The notes beneath the pieces are model-generated. The model did no database searches. It was not told the DNA's origin and saw only the letters and a list, made by a program, of their open reading frames with translations. Positions 1-8,540 of a stretch of 25,943 bases of DNA are shown piece by piece (within the stretch, counting starts at the first letter, position 1; every line of letters starts with the position of its first letter). The stretch is from an uncultured Bacteroidales bacterium (GTDB lineage Bacteria > Bacteroidota > Bacteroidia > Bacteroidales > UBA932): positions 1-25,943 of the forward strand of contig CAKUYQ010000035.1 in NCBI GenBank assembly GCA_934717185.1. The letters run 5' to 3'. The translations under genes and the position numbers were made by a program.

Positions 1-294
1 CGGTATCTCGTAGGAGAGATAGTTGGTATAATCCTTTACTTCTGCTCTCTTCCAGTCTATGGTGGTTATATCATTAATGTTCAGCTCTCCGGATTTTACC
101 TTGCCTATTGTCTGTGACGGCAACCGCAAATCTGTTGCCTCTGAGTAGAAATATTCTTTTGCCTCTGATAAGGTGAATTTATAGCGTTTCTGCTCCTCCA
201 ATAAAGAAGAACCATCATCTTTTTGGCACGAACCTAACGCCGCAAAGGCCAACACTATCACTGAAACAATGTAATAAAAATGGTTCTTCTTCAT
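1..294 (-). CDS. Partial Bacteroidales lipoprotein of unknown function (N-terminal 98 residues)
   Basis: The reading frame opens at an ATG at 294-292 and stays open to the left edge, so the C-terminus is missing. The product begins MKKNHFYYIVSVIVLAFAAL, a hydrophobic signal segment followed by a lipobox (LGSC) with the lipidated cysteine at about residue 23, then QKDD. It should be exported and anchored as a lipoprotein. The mature part contains AKEYFYSEATDLRLP and later IDWKRAEV. From memory this pattern recurs at the N-terminus of a group of uncharacterised Bacteroidales lipoproteins, but I could not check it and no function follows from it. A good promoter lies just upstream, so the gene is probably transcribed separately from its right-hand neighbour. 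Confidence 0.75.
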   Translation of the reverse strand, partial: MKKNHFYYIVSVIVLAFAALGSCQKDDGSSLLEEQKRYKFTLSEAKEYFYSEATDLRLPSQTIGKVKSGELNINDITTIDWKRAEVKDYTNYLSYEIP

Positions 295-324
295 AGTTTC
301 TTTAGTTTAAGTTTGTAACACCTA

Positions 325-354
325 CAAAGTTAGCATTTTTATTGATTTTATCAA
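325..354 (-). promoter_or_regulatory. Bacteroidota-type promoter for the partial lipoprotein gene
   Basis: Read on the minus strand, a perfect -7 motif TAACTTTG lies at 332-325 and a TTG (-33 element) at 354-352, separated by 19 bp. This matches the TTG / TAnnTTTG arrangement of the primary sigma factor in Bacteroides. It lies about 30 bp upstream of the ATG at 294. Confidence 0.65.
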
Positions 355-470
355 GACAACACTATATAAAATAGCAATAGCAAACTGACAAACTTAAATA
401 TCATTATTTGTCGGGAAGAAGAATACAGGATAAAAATCTGGATGTGTCATCATAATTAAATTGGGCGTTC

Positions 471-1376
471 CTATTTTATATACACTTTTTGGGCTTTAAA
501 GTCAAAGACAACATGATGTTGTTTAAAAAAAGCACTACCCAAAGTTCCATCTACACTCCTTGGCCTCCCTTTCCCATAAATTACAACATAACAATTACTG
601 CTGTTGATTTTACCAAAACTGCAGTTAAAAGCATGAAATCCTTGTGCCGCTATCTTATTATTTACAACATAGCGGGCATTCCCCATATAAAAGTGTTTTA
701 GATTTGAGTAATAAAAATCTCTTACCCTTGGCCTGTACATATAGAGATACAGAAAATTTGGTGTATGTGCGTTTAACTCAAACACGCCTTCAAAGCCGGT
801 TGAACGCATATCTCTATTAAAAAAATGAATAGGGCCTGAAATAATGGGAGCACCCATAAACGGCATTGCAAAATTAAAACACCGGTATTTTGGATTATTT
901 GAATAACTGTTTGTACCCATAACCTTTATCTCTCTCTTTAACATGTTAACAGCAACAACGGAGCTGTCCTCATTCTCTATTCTAAGACAGCTCATGGGGA
1001 CAGCAATGTCGCACCCTTGTATAGGCCTTATCTCTATATCACATCTGCATATAGTATATCTTCCCAACTTAATAGTCCCCTTTGCAAAAGGCTTATTAAC
1101 ATATATACCAATATTGGCATGAGAAGAATCTGCTTCTGCCGATGTTTTTCCATTCAAAAGCTTAATATTATTATAATAAAAGGCCGAATCAATCAGTATT
1201 ACGGTTTTTATTCCAAATATCCTTACATTAGCCTTTACCTTGTCATTAATCAAGACACTGTTAGATAACATCTGCCCGTATTTATCATGTTTAAACTTAA
1301 ACAGATCCTCTTTCTGTGCAAATAAGGAAAGAGAAAGCAATATGAATAAAAAACTAAATATCAAAATCTTCTTCAT
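471..1376 (-). CDS. Secreted protein resembling a degenerate two-lobed aspartic protease (retropepsin/pepsin-like)
   Basis: 301 residues with a cleavable signal peptide (SLFA|QKED, cut after about A20), so probably periplasmic or secreted. The C-terminus, DGTLGSAFFKQHHVVFDF followed by VYI, closely resembles the closing segment of bacterial aspartic-protease-like proteins (DGxLGxxFLxxHxVxxD...YI). A possible first active-site motif is LIDSAF around D63, where active enzymes have D-T/S-G. A possible second is FELNAHTP near residue 200, which lacks the catalytic Asp. It may therefore be inactive, or a binding protein on this fold. The gene lies downstream of the DUF4251 gene but is separated by a terminator-like hairpin and a repeat. 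A poor -7-like CAAAGTTTA (1423-1431; one extra spacer base) is the only promoter candidate. Family assignment is by motif only. Confidence 0.6.
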   Translation of the reverse strand: MKKILIFSFLFILLSLSLFAQKEDLFKFKHDKYGQMLSNSVLINDKVKANVRIFGIKTVILIDSAFYYNNIKLLNGKTSAEADSSHANIGIYVNKPFAKGTIKLGRYTICRCDIEIRPIQGCDIAVPMSCLRIENEDSSVVAVNMLKREIKVMGTNSYSNNPKYRCFNFAMPFMGAPIISGPIHFFNRDMRSTGFEGVFELNAHTPNFLYLYMYRPRVRDFYYSNLKHFYMGNARYVVNNKIAAQGFHAFNCSFGKINSSNCYVVIYGKGRPRSVDGTLGSAFFKQHHVVFDFKAQKVYIK

Positions 1377-1438
1377 AGTACAGAGTGATGTTTCACATCA
1401 AATAATTAAAATATAACAATATCAAAGTTTATGTTAAA

Positions 1439-1475
1439 GAATAGCCAAAGCTAACGCCAAAGCCAAAGCATAGCT
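1439..1475 (+). repeat. Degenerate hexamer repeat (YAAMGC)n, copy 1
   Basis: After GAATAG there are four consecutive hexamers: CAAAGC (1446), TAACGC (1452), CAAAGC (1458) and CAAAGC (1464). The same 31-base design, with about 28 matches in an ungapped alignment, recurs at 17627-17657 as the right arm of the large inverted repeat between SusC2 and SusC3. It is intergenic here. Confidence 0.7.
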
Positions 1476-1535
1476 ATATAGAAGTATTTATATTTAGAAT
1501 TAACATTGGTCATCTTACTTGGAAAGCTGTTTTTA

Positions 1536-1575
1536 AAGCAAAGCCTGCAAAAGGCACATTGTCTAATGCAGGCTT
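1536..1575 (-). terminator. Probable terminator downstream of the DUF4251 gene
   Basis: Perfect 9-bp inverted repeat AAGCCTGCA (1541-1549) / TGCAGGCTT (1567-1575) with a 17-nt loop, 27 nt past the stop of the minus-strand gene at 1603. On the minus strand the stem is followed by a T-rich but interrupted tail, so it is a moderate rather than a strong intrinsic terminator. Confidence 0.55.
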
Positions 1576-1602
1576 ACCAATTAATTGTTTACCTAAACTG
1601 TA

Positions 1603-2112
1603 TTACATTGGGTTTGCTCTTTTATTATAAGATGTCTCACTTGGAGGGGTAAGAGGACCTGTAAATCTTCTTGTAGTACCTCCGCTCTGAGGATTAAAGA
1701 TAACATCTGCATTATTACCGTTGTTCCTTACAGATATGGTATAGGTACCCTTAACCATTCTGCCCTGAACAACCATTTTAAGCTTTATGTTACCCTTTTT
1801 GTCAACCTTAACGTCATATTCAGTTGGCTCTGCAACATTATTGTAAGTGTTGTCGCAAACAATTTTACCTTGAAGAAAAACCTGTTTCCCTTGAACCAAC
1901 AGAAGATTGCTGTTATCTGTATTTGTCTCAACATCACCGCTCGAAGTCTGGTAAGATGCAGGAACAATTACAAAACTGTTAGCGTTAATTGCACTCAAAG
2001 CCTTTTCATACTTGGCCTTTGCCAATGCAGCCTTCTCCTCTTTAGAAAGTTTCTGAGCTGCCATAGGTAATGTCAACAACATCACCAATAGCATTATCAA
2101 GCCTTTTCTCAT
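1603..2112 (-). CDS. DUF4251-type exported protein
   Basis: 169 residues. A signal peptide (MRKGLIMLLVMLLTLPMAAQ, cut near A19) is followed by a charged Lys/Glu/Ala-rich helix (KLSKEEKAALAKAKYEKAL). A beta-rich body then contains the pattern NSFVIVPASYQ ... VDKKGNIKLKMVVQG ... GTTRRFTGPLTPP. That order (AQ, KEEK helix, F-V core, DKKGN-V-L-M-VQG) is what I recall of the Bacteroidota DUF4251 family. Function is unknown; the protein is expected in the periplasm. It lies 70 bp after the lipoprotein gene of the SusCD1 locus, with a hairpin between them, so it may be transcribed by partial read-through. The family call is good; a role in uptake is only suggested by position. Confidence 0.75.
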   Translation of the reverse strand: MRKGLIMLLVMLLTLPMAAQKLSKEEKAALAKAKYEKALSAINANSFVIVPASYQTSSGDVETNTDNSNLLLVQGKQVFLQGKIVCDNTYNNVAEPTEYDVKVDKKGNIKLKMVVQGRMVKGTYTISVRNNGNNADVIFNPQSGGTTRRFTGPLTPPSETSYNKRANPM

Positions 2113-2143
2113 AATTATTCTTTATATTAGTTGTCATAAAAGG

Positions 2144-2168
2144 TCTTCCCGACAAGTTATCGGGAAGA
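2144..2168 (-). terminator. Hairpin between the SusCD1 lipoprotein and DUF4251 genes, possible attenuating terminator
   Basis: Perfect 9-bp stem TCTTCCCGA (2144-2152) / TCGGGAAGA (2160-2168) with a 7-nt loop. On the minus strand it is followed by CCTTTTATG, a tract of only four T, so it probably reduces rather than blocks read-through from SusCD1 into the DUF4251 gene. It could also be a processing or mRNA-stability hairpin. Confidence 0.45.
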
Positions 2169-2182
2169 TCCATAGTAAATTT

Positions 2183-3025
2183 CTATAGCGAAGTCCACTG
2201 CTTGACAGATGAAACCGGCTTGGCTGTTCTTATGCCGCCATAAATATGCATATAAGCCCTGCCAATGTACGCGTTCCAGTAATCGCTGTAATTAACCATT
2301 CTGCCGGAACTGTTCATTACTTTTAATATCTCGCCAGATTCATCAAGCATTCTGTAGTTAACTCTGCAATAGCCCTGATTATTGAATATAGTTTTTACAA
2401 CTTTAATTGTAATTCTATCTGTAGCCTCACCAAATCCAACAGGATTGCCAAGATTTGTCCACTCTTTTGTTCTTGCATCCTGGTACTGATACTGTATTTT
2501 ACCCTGGTAAGGTGTAGTAGCATTCTCATAAAGGAAATTGTAGAATCTTACGGTTGCAATAGAATCTGTATTCCACGTAGCAGGTGTACCTGTTGCTTGA
2601 GTAAGATCATTGTAAGGGAAACCGTTATCTATAACCACAGGAGCTTTAGATAGACTATGAACAAATACGTTCTGTTTACCTGTATTTAAAGTAACAGTTT
2701 CATTATATACCACCTTATCTTTTCTGTAGAATTTAAAGTTAACCTCACCGGCCTTTACAGCAAAAAATCTTCCCGTTGCACCACCCGGAACACCATTATA
2801 AGGTAACAACTGTCCTGATCCGTTAACGCTTGAATAAAGGACATCATTAACAAAAACAGAGTCTATATAGTTTGCAGCTACATTGTTTACAGGTTCAAAA
2901 TAATGAAGCTGGAACTCTGCCTTACTTGCATCCACATCCTCTGTGTTGTATAGGATCTCATGTTTGTCACAAGAGAAAACCAATGACAGAGCCAATATGT
3001 ATGTTAGATATTTAATAACTTTCAT
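2183..3025 (-). CDS. SusCD1-associated surface lipoprotein of unknown function
   Basis: 280 residues with a lipoprotein signal (MKVIKYLTYILALSLVFSC, cysteine at residue 19) and an acidic start to the mature protein (DKHEILYNTEDVD). The N-terminal half (FQLHYFEPVNNVAANYIDSVFVN ... AVKAGEVNFKFYRKD ... TLNTGKQNVFVHSL) has the alternating hydrophobic pattern of a beta-sandwich. It resembles DUF4397-like domains found in lipoproteins next to SusD genes, but I cannot confirm the family. It starts 26 bp after the SusD1 stop, so it is almost certainly in the same operon. By position it could be an extra surface ligand-binding protein, as SusE/SusF are in the starch system. No enzyme motif is visible. 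Confidence 0.6.
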   Translation of the reverse strand: MKVIKYLTYILALSLVFSCDKHEILYNTEDVDASKAEFQLHYFEPVNNVAANYIDSVFVNDVLYSSVNGSGQLLPYNGVPGGATGRFFAVKAGEVNFKFYRKDKVVYNETVTLNTGKQNVFVHSLSKAPVVIDNGFPYNDLTQATGTPATWNTDSIATVRFYNFLYENATTPYQGKIQYQYQDARTKEWTNLGNPVGFGEATDRITIKVVKTIFNNQGYCRVNYRMLDESGEILKVMNSSGRMVNYSDYWNAYIGRAYMHIYGGIRTAKPVSSVKQWTSL

Positions 3026-3051
3026 TTTGTAAAATATTAAAATTAAAATCT

Positions 3052-4995
3052 CTATTTAGCTGCAGGATAATCACCCGGATAAGCAAACCAAGGGATTGAG
3101 CAGTGGTAATTATCTGCCAACCCGGAAATTGGTTTCAATGCATCCAATGATGGTCTGTTCCACATATATTCAGAATTATATCTTGGACGTATTCTATAAC
3201 ATGGAGCACCTTCATTCTTTACATTATAAGAACTTCTTCTATACTCAACCTGTGCAGGCATCAGATAATATCCCTTGTAAACTTTTGTTTCATCCGTATC
3301 CCACTTCTGGTCTACCTGAGTCTTGTTCCAACCGTTTCCAAAAGATGGGTATTCTCCACTGTATTTAAGGTCGTAATGGTATTTACGCATATCAACCCAA
3401 ACCTCAGGCGCACCGTACGGGAACATTGCAACAAATTTCTGCATCATAATATGAGACAAAGAGAAATCTGCCAACGTCATACCATCTACATACGGGCCGG
3501 CTTTATACTCCTCTGCCAACTGTTTGTAAACATCTGTGGTAATCATATCACCACCTGGAAGACCGCCACCTAAAACTGCTATATCATTTCCATTCTCATC
3601 AACTTCACCTGTAGATTTGTAGCTACCCGGAACAAGATATTGTCCTGTAAAATCTACGTCCAATTTTACAGCCTCTTTCCAAGCATCCAAAGCCGCCTGT
3701 TTGTTCCCTAATTTCCAATTTGCTTCAGCTACACAGAATTTGATATCTGATGCTGTCATAATAACGTATGGAGCATCATTTCTGTAAAGCCATCTACCGT
3801 CGCCATCGTATGTACTGGATGAATTATATCCACCTGTTCTGGTTCCCCAAAGATTTGCACAAGTATTAACAGGGCCTGTTGAAGATGTAAACGCAGAACC
3901 ATAGTACACTCTTGCTTTAATACTGTCTATATTATCAATATTCTTATAATATTTGTCTGTCATGCAGCCAACCTTTGCAACCACACGTGGATCAAAGTGT
4001 CCTACAGTCTTGGATGTATCTGTAACAATCTGTTTTGCAGCCAATTTAAATGGAAAATCTTCATCTACAGTCTCCTCTCCCTCTTTAACATCTGCATCAA
4101 CTCTGTCTCCGGTTGTCTCGTCATACTCGGGAACTGTACCGGTCATAACCTCAACAGCCCAATCAAATGCCCAATATCCATCTGAACCAACACCTCTATA
4201 GACACCCCATGAATTGTTATAGGATGTATATTTTGCTTCTTTTCCACCACCCTCTACAGGCAATGTTGCATTATCATCATTAGACTGCAAAGCAAGATTA
4301 GCATGCTCCAACAACTCATTTGCATATTTAGATGTAAAATCAGACTTATTGGTCAAAGCAGCAAGATTCCTTACAATCACACCATGGGCAAATTTTTTCC
4401 ATTTATCCTTATCTCCGCCATAAATCATATCTGCGGTTTTAAGAGGCACTGTATATGCACAATTATCCTCCTTTTCAAGGTAGGAGATAGCCTCTTTTGC
4501 CCAAGCTCTAACCTGCTCAAAGATATCGGCCTGACTATCATATCCGTGAGACAGAAGCCCCTCAACAAAGGCATCTCTCATAGGGGCCTCACCATGCATT
4601 TTTGTAAGGTAGTCCCATGAATACGCCTTCATGGCGTAACCAATACCAGCCAATGTCCAAGCCTCCTTCTCTATAGCCTGATTTATCATATTCTCCAAGT
4701 TCATTCCCTGAAGGAAATAGGTTACTCTCCACATCTCTCCTGCTGCGTCTGAACCTGAAGCATAAGAGTGAACAGCAAAACTTGTATAGCCACTTGTTCC
4801 AAACATCTGGGTAAGAGGTCCCAATGCTCTTATATCCCAATAACAGCCCTGCCACGCAGCCTGTACACCCGGAAGATACAACTCCGCCTCAATGTAATCC
4901 GGAGCGTCAACATTCTTGTTAACGTCCAAGTAATCGTCACAACTCGTATTCAATAGTGTGACAACCGATAATAATACAATTAATATCTTTTTCAT
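3052..4995 (-). CDS. SusD1: SusD-like outer-membrane lipoprotein (SusD-like_2 group)
   Basis: 647 residues. Signal MKKILIVLLSVVTLLNTSC with the lipidated cysteine at residue 19, then DDYLDVNKNVDAP, the mature start typical of the SusD-like_2 group (CDxxLDxNxxPxxPT). The N-terminal part is helical and TPR-like (AGIGYAMKAYSWDYLTKMHGEAPMRDAF), and the C-terminal part carries EVWVDMRKYHYD, the equivalent of the E-x-W-x-D-x-R segment. SusD proteins sit on the cell surface as a hinged lid on the SusC barrel and capture ligand. The gene starts 20 bp after the SusC1 stop, the usual tight coupling. It is somewhat longer than a typical SusD of about 500-600 residues, with an acidic insert near residues 290-320. 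The substrate cannot be predicted. Confidence 0.9.
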   Translation of the reverse strand: MKKILIVLLSVVTLLNTSCDDYLDVNKNVDAPDYIEAELYLPGVQAAWQGCYWDIRALGPLTQMFGTSGYTSFAVHSYASGSDAAGEMWRVTYFLQGMNLENMINQAIEKEAWTLAGIGYAMKAYSWDYLTKMHGEAPMRDAFVEGLLSHGYDSQADIFEQVRAWAKEAISYLEKEDNCAYTVPLKTADMIYGGDKDKWKKFAHGVIVRNLAALTNKSDFTSKYANELLEHANLALQSNDDNATLPVEGGGKEAKYTSYNNSWGVYRGVGSDGYWAFDWAVEVMTGTVPEYDETTGDRVDADVKEGEETVDEDFPFKLAAKQIVTDTSKTVGHFDPRVVAKVGCMTDKYYKNIDNIDSIKARVYYGSAFTSSTGPVNTCANLWGTRTGGYNSSSTYDGDGRWLYRNDAPYVIMTASDIKFCVAEANWKLGNKQAALDAWKEAVKLDVDFTGQYLVPGSYKSTGEVDENGNDIAVLGGGLPGGDMITTDVYKQLAEEYKAGPYVDGMTLADFSLSHIMMQKFVAMFPYGAPEVWVDMRKYHYDLKYSGEYPSFGNGWNKTQVDQKWDTDETKVYKGYYLMPAQVEYRRSSYNVKNEGAPCYRIRPRYNSEYMWNRPSLDALKPISGLADNYHCSIPWFAYPGDYPAAK

Positions 4996-5015
4996 AATAT
5001 AATTCTCATTTTAGC

Positions 5016-8000
5016 TTAGAATGTTAAATTGACTCCAAAAGAGAATCCACGTGGAGTAGGAATGCCCCAATAGTCTATTCCAATACCGCCGGATCCACCA
5101 AGTGCTGCCGAGTTTGAGTTACCAACAGGGTCAATACCGGAGTAGTTTGTCCATGTTACAAGGTCAGTTCCCTTAACCCACACACTTGCACTCTGTACAA
5201 AGCTATGGGTTACCTTAGATAACCAATTACCCGGAACCGAATATGAAAGTCTCAACTCAGACAAACGCAGGTAATTTACATTCTTCTCAAGCCACTGCTC
5301 ATCTCCGCCTGTATAAATAGAAGATCCGTAGTTGGCGTATGTAACAGCTATATTGTTTACCGTAGGATGATCTGTATTCTCCAAACCGTTCTTAAGAACA
5401 CCCTTAAATACTACAGGAGCACTCTTACGTAATTTAACAGACTCCCAACTTGAACCTGTTGTCATCATATCACGTTTTGTAGCGTTTACCACGGTAGCAC
5501 CGAATCTTCCGTTAAACAGTGCAGAAAGGCGGAATCCTTTATAAGAAATATTGGTTGTAATACCATATTCCAATTTAGGCTGTCTGTCACCCAATATACT
5601 CCAGTTAGAATCCACCAACGGAATACCGGTACTTGGATCTATAAGAATGTCTCCTTTATCGTTTCTCTGATAAGCATGTCCTGTCATGGTTGTAACAGGG
5701 TGTCCTACTGAGATACCGTTTCTTAGGCCTTCGGATAACCATGTATATGCATTATAATACTCTGTAACATTATCAGGCAACTCTGTAACCTCAGATGTAG
5801 AAGACGATAGGTTAACACCTAAATTCCAACGCAAGCCAAACTGAGTTCTAAGAATATCTGCATCAATATGCAGATCCCATCCGCGAGTGGTAAATGTTCC
5901 AACATTCATATTATTAAGTACGAATCCTGTAGCATAACTCAATCTAAAACCGGTAATGTACTGATCCTCGCATTTTGTCCAATAGTATGTAAAGTCTGCA
6001 TTAATCCTGTCATTCAGGAAACGAGCCTCAGCACCTATCTCGTATGATGTTGTCATCTCCGGTTTAAGTTTCTCATTAGGACCGTACCAACCGTAACGGA
6101 AACCTCCACCATTATCCTCTGTACCTTCAAGTGCAGGATAGATTGCAAGAGGAGTTGCATCCTTACCCACCTGCGCAATTGCACCCCTGAGTTTCATATA
6201 AGAGACTGCATCCTGCTGTTTCATAAATGGAAGCTCTGTTGCAACAAAAGATGCCTCTACTGCAGGGTAGAAATAGGATCTGTTATCAACAGGGAGTGTA
6301 GATGACCAGTCATTTCTTGCACGGAGCGTAACAAATGCCATATTGTTATAACCAAACTCTGCCTGCCCCGAAACAGCCTGTACCCTACGTTTAGTATTTC
6401 TTGTATTTGTTGTAATAGTCTCAGGGTCACAATTGGCTATACTGTAAAAATCCTTTACCTGGAAATTTGAACCGCTGGTTGCCAAGTTATCACTGGCATT
6501 CTCCTGTTGGTGATAACCTACCTGTGCCGAGAATGTGAATTTGCCCCATTCATTATTATAGCCTGCCAAAACATTTAATGTCTTGTCTTTTAAATTGAGT
6601 TTAGACAAGTTATATGAACCAGAACCATAACTTCCGCTAGTGGAATTTCCATAATATGGATGAGTATGTGACTGATACTTATACGCACCTATATCCCAAC
6701 CCATTGTGGCTCTTACAAAAGTATGCTTAGATGGAGTAAGATTTAGTCCCACATTTGCCATAATACGGTCACTCTCATCAAAGTTCTTGTTTTTATACAA
6801 AGCATATAGCGGGTTGAGAAGATCTGTATCTGTGTACAATTCAGGAGTTCTCATTTTTCCACTAGACGTCATATAGTTGGCCATATTATCTGTTAAAGGC
6901 CATCTTACAGACCTGTAAAGAGGACCGGCCTTACCTTTGTTAGATTTTGTATTCTCAGTAGATGTATAACTTAAAGTAGATTCAAAATTCAACCATTTTG
7001 TAATCTCGGCTCTACCGGACAAAGTAATGTTCAATTTATTATAGTTTGTGGTCTTTACAATACCGTTCTGATCCAAGTATGATGCGGCACCACGAACTGT
7101 AATTTTGTCTGTACCACCCTCAACAGAGATATTGTGTGTATGAGAGAAACCGGTCTGAAGCGTTGAAGCTATATTATCGTACAACTTTACGCCTTCGGGA
7201 TATTTACCTCCAAATCTGCTCTGATAATAGTAGTTGGTAACACCGTACGCTCCATTTGCAAATTCTGTCTGTATCTCCGGATAGCCATACGCTTTATCCC
7301 AACGGAAAGAGTTGCTGTACGATACCTTGCCCCTACCTGCAGAACCTTTCTTGGTTGTAATGATAATTGCGCCGTTAGAAGCATCCGATCCGTAAAGGGC
7401 TGCAGCAGCTGCACCTTTTAGGACAGTCATAGATTCAATATCCTCCGGGTTAATATCGTTACCACGGGAAGCAAAGTCCAAGTTAGCTGTACCAATCTGA
7501 TCTGCAACGGCGAACCCGCTTGCAGGGTCAAATGTTGAGTTATTGATTGGAACACCGTCCACAACATAAAGAGGCTGGTTATTACCCGAGATAGAGGTAA
7601 TGCTTCTCAATACAACAGAGGTTGAAGCACCGGGGGCACCACCTGTAGAGGTAACTGTCATTCCGGCAATACGACCTTGCAATGCAGATACGAAGCTCTC
7701 ACGGCCGGATTCTGTGATATCCGAAGCCTTTACATTCTGAACAGCAGAACCAACGGCTCTTGCAACACGCTTCATACCAAACTCGGCTGTAATCACAGCC
7801 TCCTTAAGCATCTCTGCATCCTCCTCCATTACAACATTTACAGTTGACCGTCCGTTGATTTTTACTGTTACATCCTTATAACCCAAAGATGTAATTTTAA
7901 GAGTTCCGTTTTTGGGAGCAGTGATAGCATAGCTACCATCAACTTCGGTTGCAACACCTGCTTTTGTTCCAACCACCTGTACACCGGCGCCAATTATAGG

Positions 8001-8129
8001 CTCTCCATTGGTGTCCTTTACAACTCCCTTTACGTTAATGTTCTGAGCAGCCAATTCCAATGATCCCACCAGGATGGCTACGACTAAAGCCACAAGTTTT
8101 ATACTTGTGTGACTAAATCTTTTTAACAT
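5016..8129 (-). CDS. SusC1: SusC/RagA-family TonB-dependent outer-membrane transporter
   Basis: 1037 residues. Signal peptide to about A28 (SLELAAQ), then a carboxypeptidase-D-regulatory-like domain of about residues 30-110 (VKGVVKDTNGEPIIGAGVQV ... SLGYKDVTVKING). A TonB-box-like segment (EAVITAEFG) follows, then the plug domain (ALQGRIAGMTV ... NQPLYVVDGVPINN ... DIESMTVLKGAAAAALYG ... GAIIITTKKG) and the 22-strand barrel, ending in aromatic NLTF. It imports large ligands across the outer membrane using TonB energy and pairs with SusD1 immediately downstream. The upstream region has a -7 box inside a pair of inverted repeats. The plug says TAEFGMKR where most SusC have VVVGYGTQK, a common variant. 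Substrate unknown. Confidence 0.93.
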   Translation of the reverse strand: MLKRFSHTSIKLVALVVAILVGSLELAAQNINVKGVVKDTNGEPIIGAGVQVVGTKAGVATEVDGSYAITAPKNGTLKITSLGYKDVTVKINGRSTVNVVMEEDAEMLKEAVITAEFGMKRVARAVGSAVQNVKASDITESGRESFVSALQGRIAGMTVTSTGGAPGASTSVVLRSITSISGNNQPLYVVDGVPINNSTFDPASGFAVADQIGTANLDFASRGNDINPEDIESMTVLKGAAAAALYGSDASNGAIIITTKKGSAGRGKVSYSNSFRWDKAYGYPEIQTEFANGAYGVTNYYYQSRFGGKYPEGVKLYDNIASTLQTGFSHTHNISVEGGTDKITVRGAASYLDQNGIVKTTNYNKLNITLSGRAEITKWLNFESTLSYTSTENTKSNKGKAGPLYRSVRWPLTDNMANYMTSSGKMRTPELYTDTDLLNPLYALYKNKNFDESDRIMANVGLNLTPSKHTFVRATMGWDIGAYKYQSHTHPYYGNSTSGSYGSGSYNLSKLNLKDKTLNVLAGYNNEWGKFTFSAQVGYHQQENASDNLATSGSNFQVKDFYSIANCDPETITTNTRNTKRRVQAVSGQAEFGYNNMAFVTLRARNDWSSTLPVDNRSYFYPAVEASFVATELPFMKQQDAVSYMKLRGAIAQVGKDATPLAIYPALEGTEDNGGGFRYGWYGPNEKLKPEMTTSYEIGAEARFLNDRINADFTYYWTKCEDQYITGFRLSYATGFVLNNMNVGTFTTRGWDLHIDADILRTQFGLRWNLGVNLSSSTSEVTELPDNVTEYYNAYTWLSEGLRNGISVGHPVTTMTGHAYQRNDKGDILIDPSTGIPLVDSNWSILGDRQPKLEYGITTNISYKGFRLSALFNGRFGATVVNATKRDMMTTGSSWESVKLRKSAPVVFKGVLKNGLENTDHPTVNNIAVTYANYGSSIYTGGDEQWLEKNVNYLRLSELRLSYSVPGNWLSKVTHSFVQSASVWVKGTDLVTWTNYSGIDPVGNSNSAALGGSGGIGIDYWGIPTPRGFSFGVNLTF

Positions 8130-8254
8130 AGGTTAGTTTGTTAGTTAATAATTTTAGTTAACCAATCCCTTTGCAAACTTCTTAATATTAACGCAATTAA
8201 GCAGTAAAACTCAAAAGCGAAAAAATATAAAGTTCCGGCAAAAGAATCTCTTTT

Positions 8255-8450
8255 TAAACTGATTAAAGAATAACAATCCTTAATCAATTCCGTACAGCAA
8301 AGCTAAAAATAATTTTTTTACAATATAACTGCAACCTTTATAAATTATTATTTGGGTTATGTGTTTCATTTACTCAAAACAGATCACATTTATCTCTATA
8401 TACCTTATATTAATTAACAGAAAAAACAGGTTGTATCTTTAATCAGTTTA
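8255..8450. repeat. Inverted repeat pair bracketing the SusC1 promoter (candidate invertible promoter)
   Basis: TAAACTGATTAAAGA at 8255-8269 is exactly repeated in reverse complement (TCTTTAATCAGTTTA) at 8436-8450. The match continues imperfectly inward for about 8-10 more bases with small gaps (ATAACAATCC versus the reverse complement TACAACC). The enclosed segment is 166 bp and contains the -7 box of SusC1. This size and layout are those of invertible promoters in Bacteroides. No recombinase gene lies in the window. Confidence 0.55.
8298..8305 (-). promoter_or_regulatory. -7 promoter element for SusC1
   Basis: On the minus strand the octamer TAGCTTTG fits the TAnnTTTG -7 motif exactly and points toward SusC1, leaving a leader of about 160 nt. 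TTG triplets upstream are 15 and 26 bp away, so the -33 element is not well placed. The same octamer is the best -7 candidate for SusC3 (17877-17884). Confidence 0.5.
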
Positions 8451-8500
8451 CTTAACGAATTTGTAACAATTATATTACCCGCAAATTCATCCTTAAATAT

Positions 8501-8540
8501 AAAAAAAGAAAAGGATAGCCGCGCAAACGACCATCCTTTT
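8501..8540 (-). terminator. Intrinsic terminator of the ORF6N-pepP-cstA unit
   Basis: On the minus strand an 8-bp perfect stem AAAAGGAT / ATCCTTTT (8533-8540 with 8509-8516, loop 16 nt) is followed directly by C and a run of seven T (8501-8507). It lies about 85 nt past the cstA-type stop. Confidence 0.75.
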
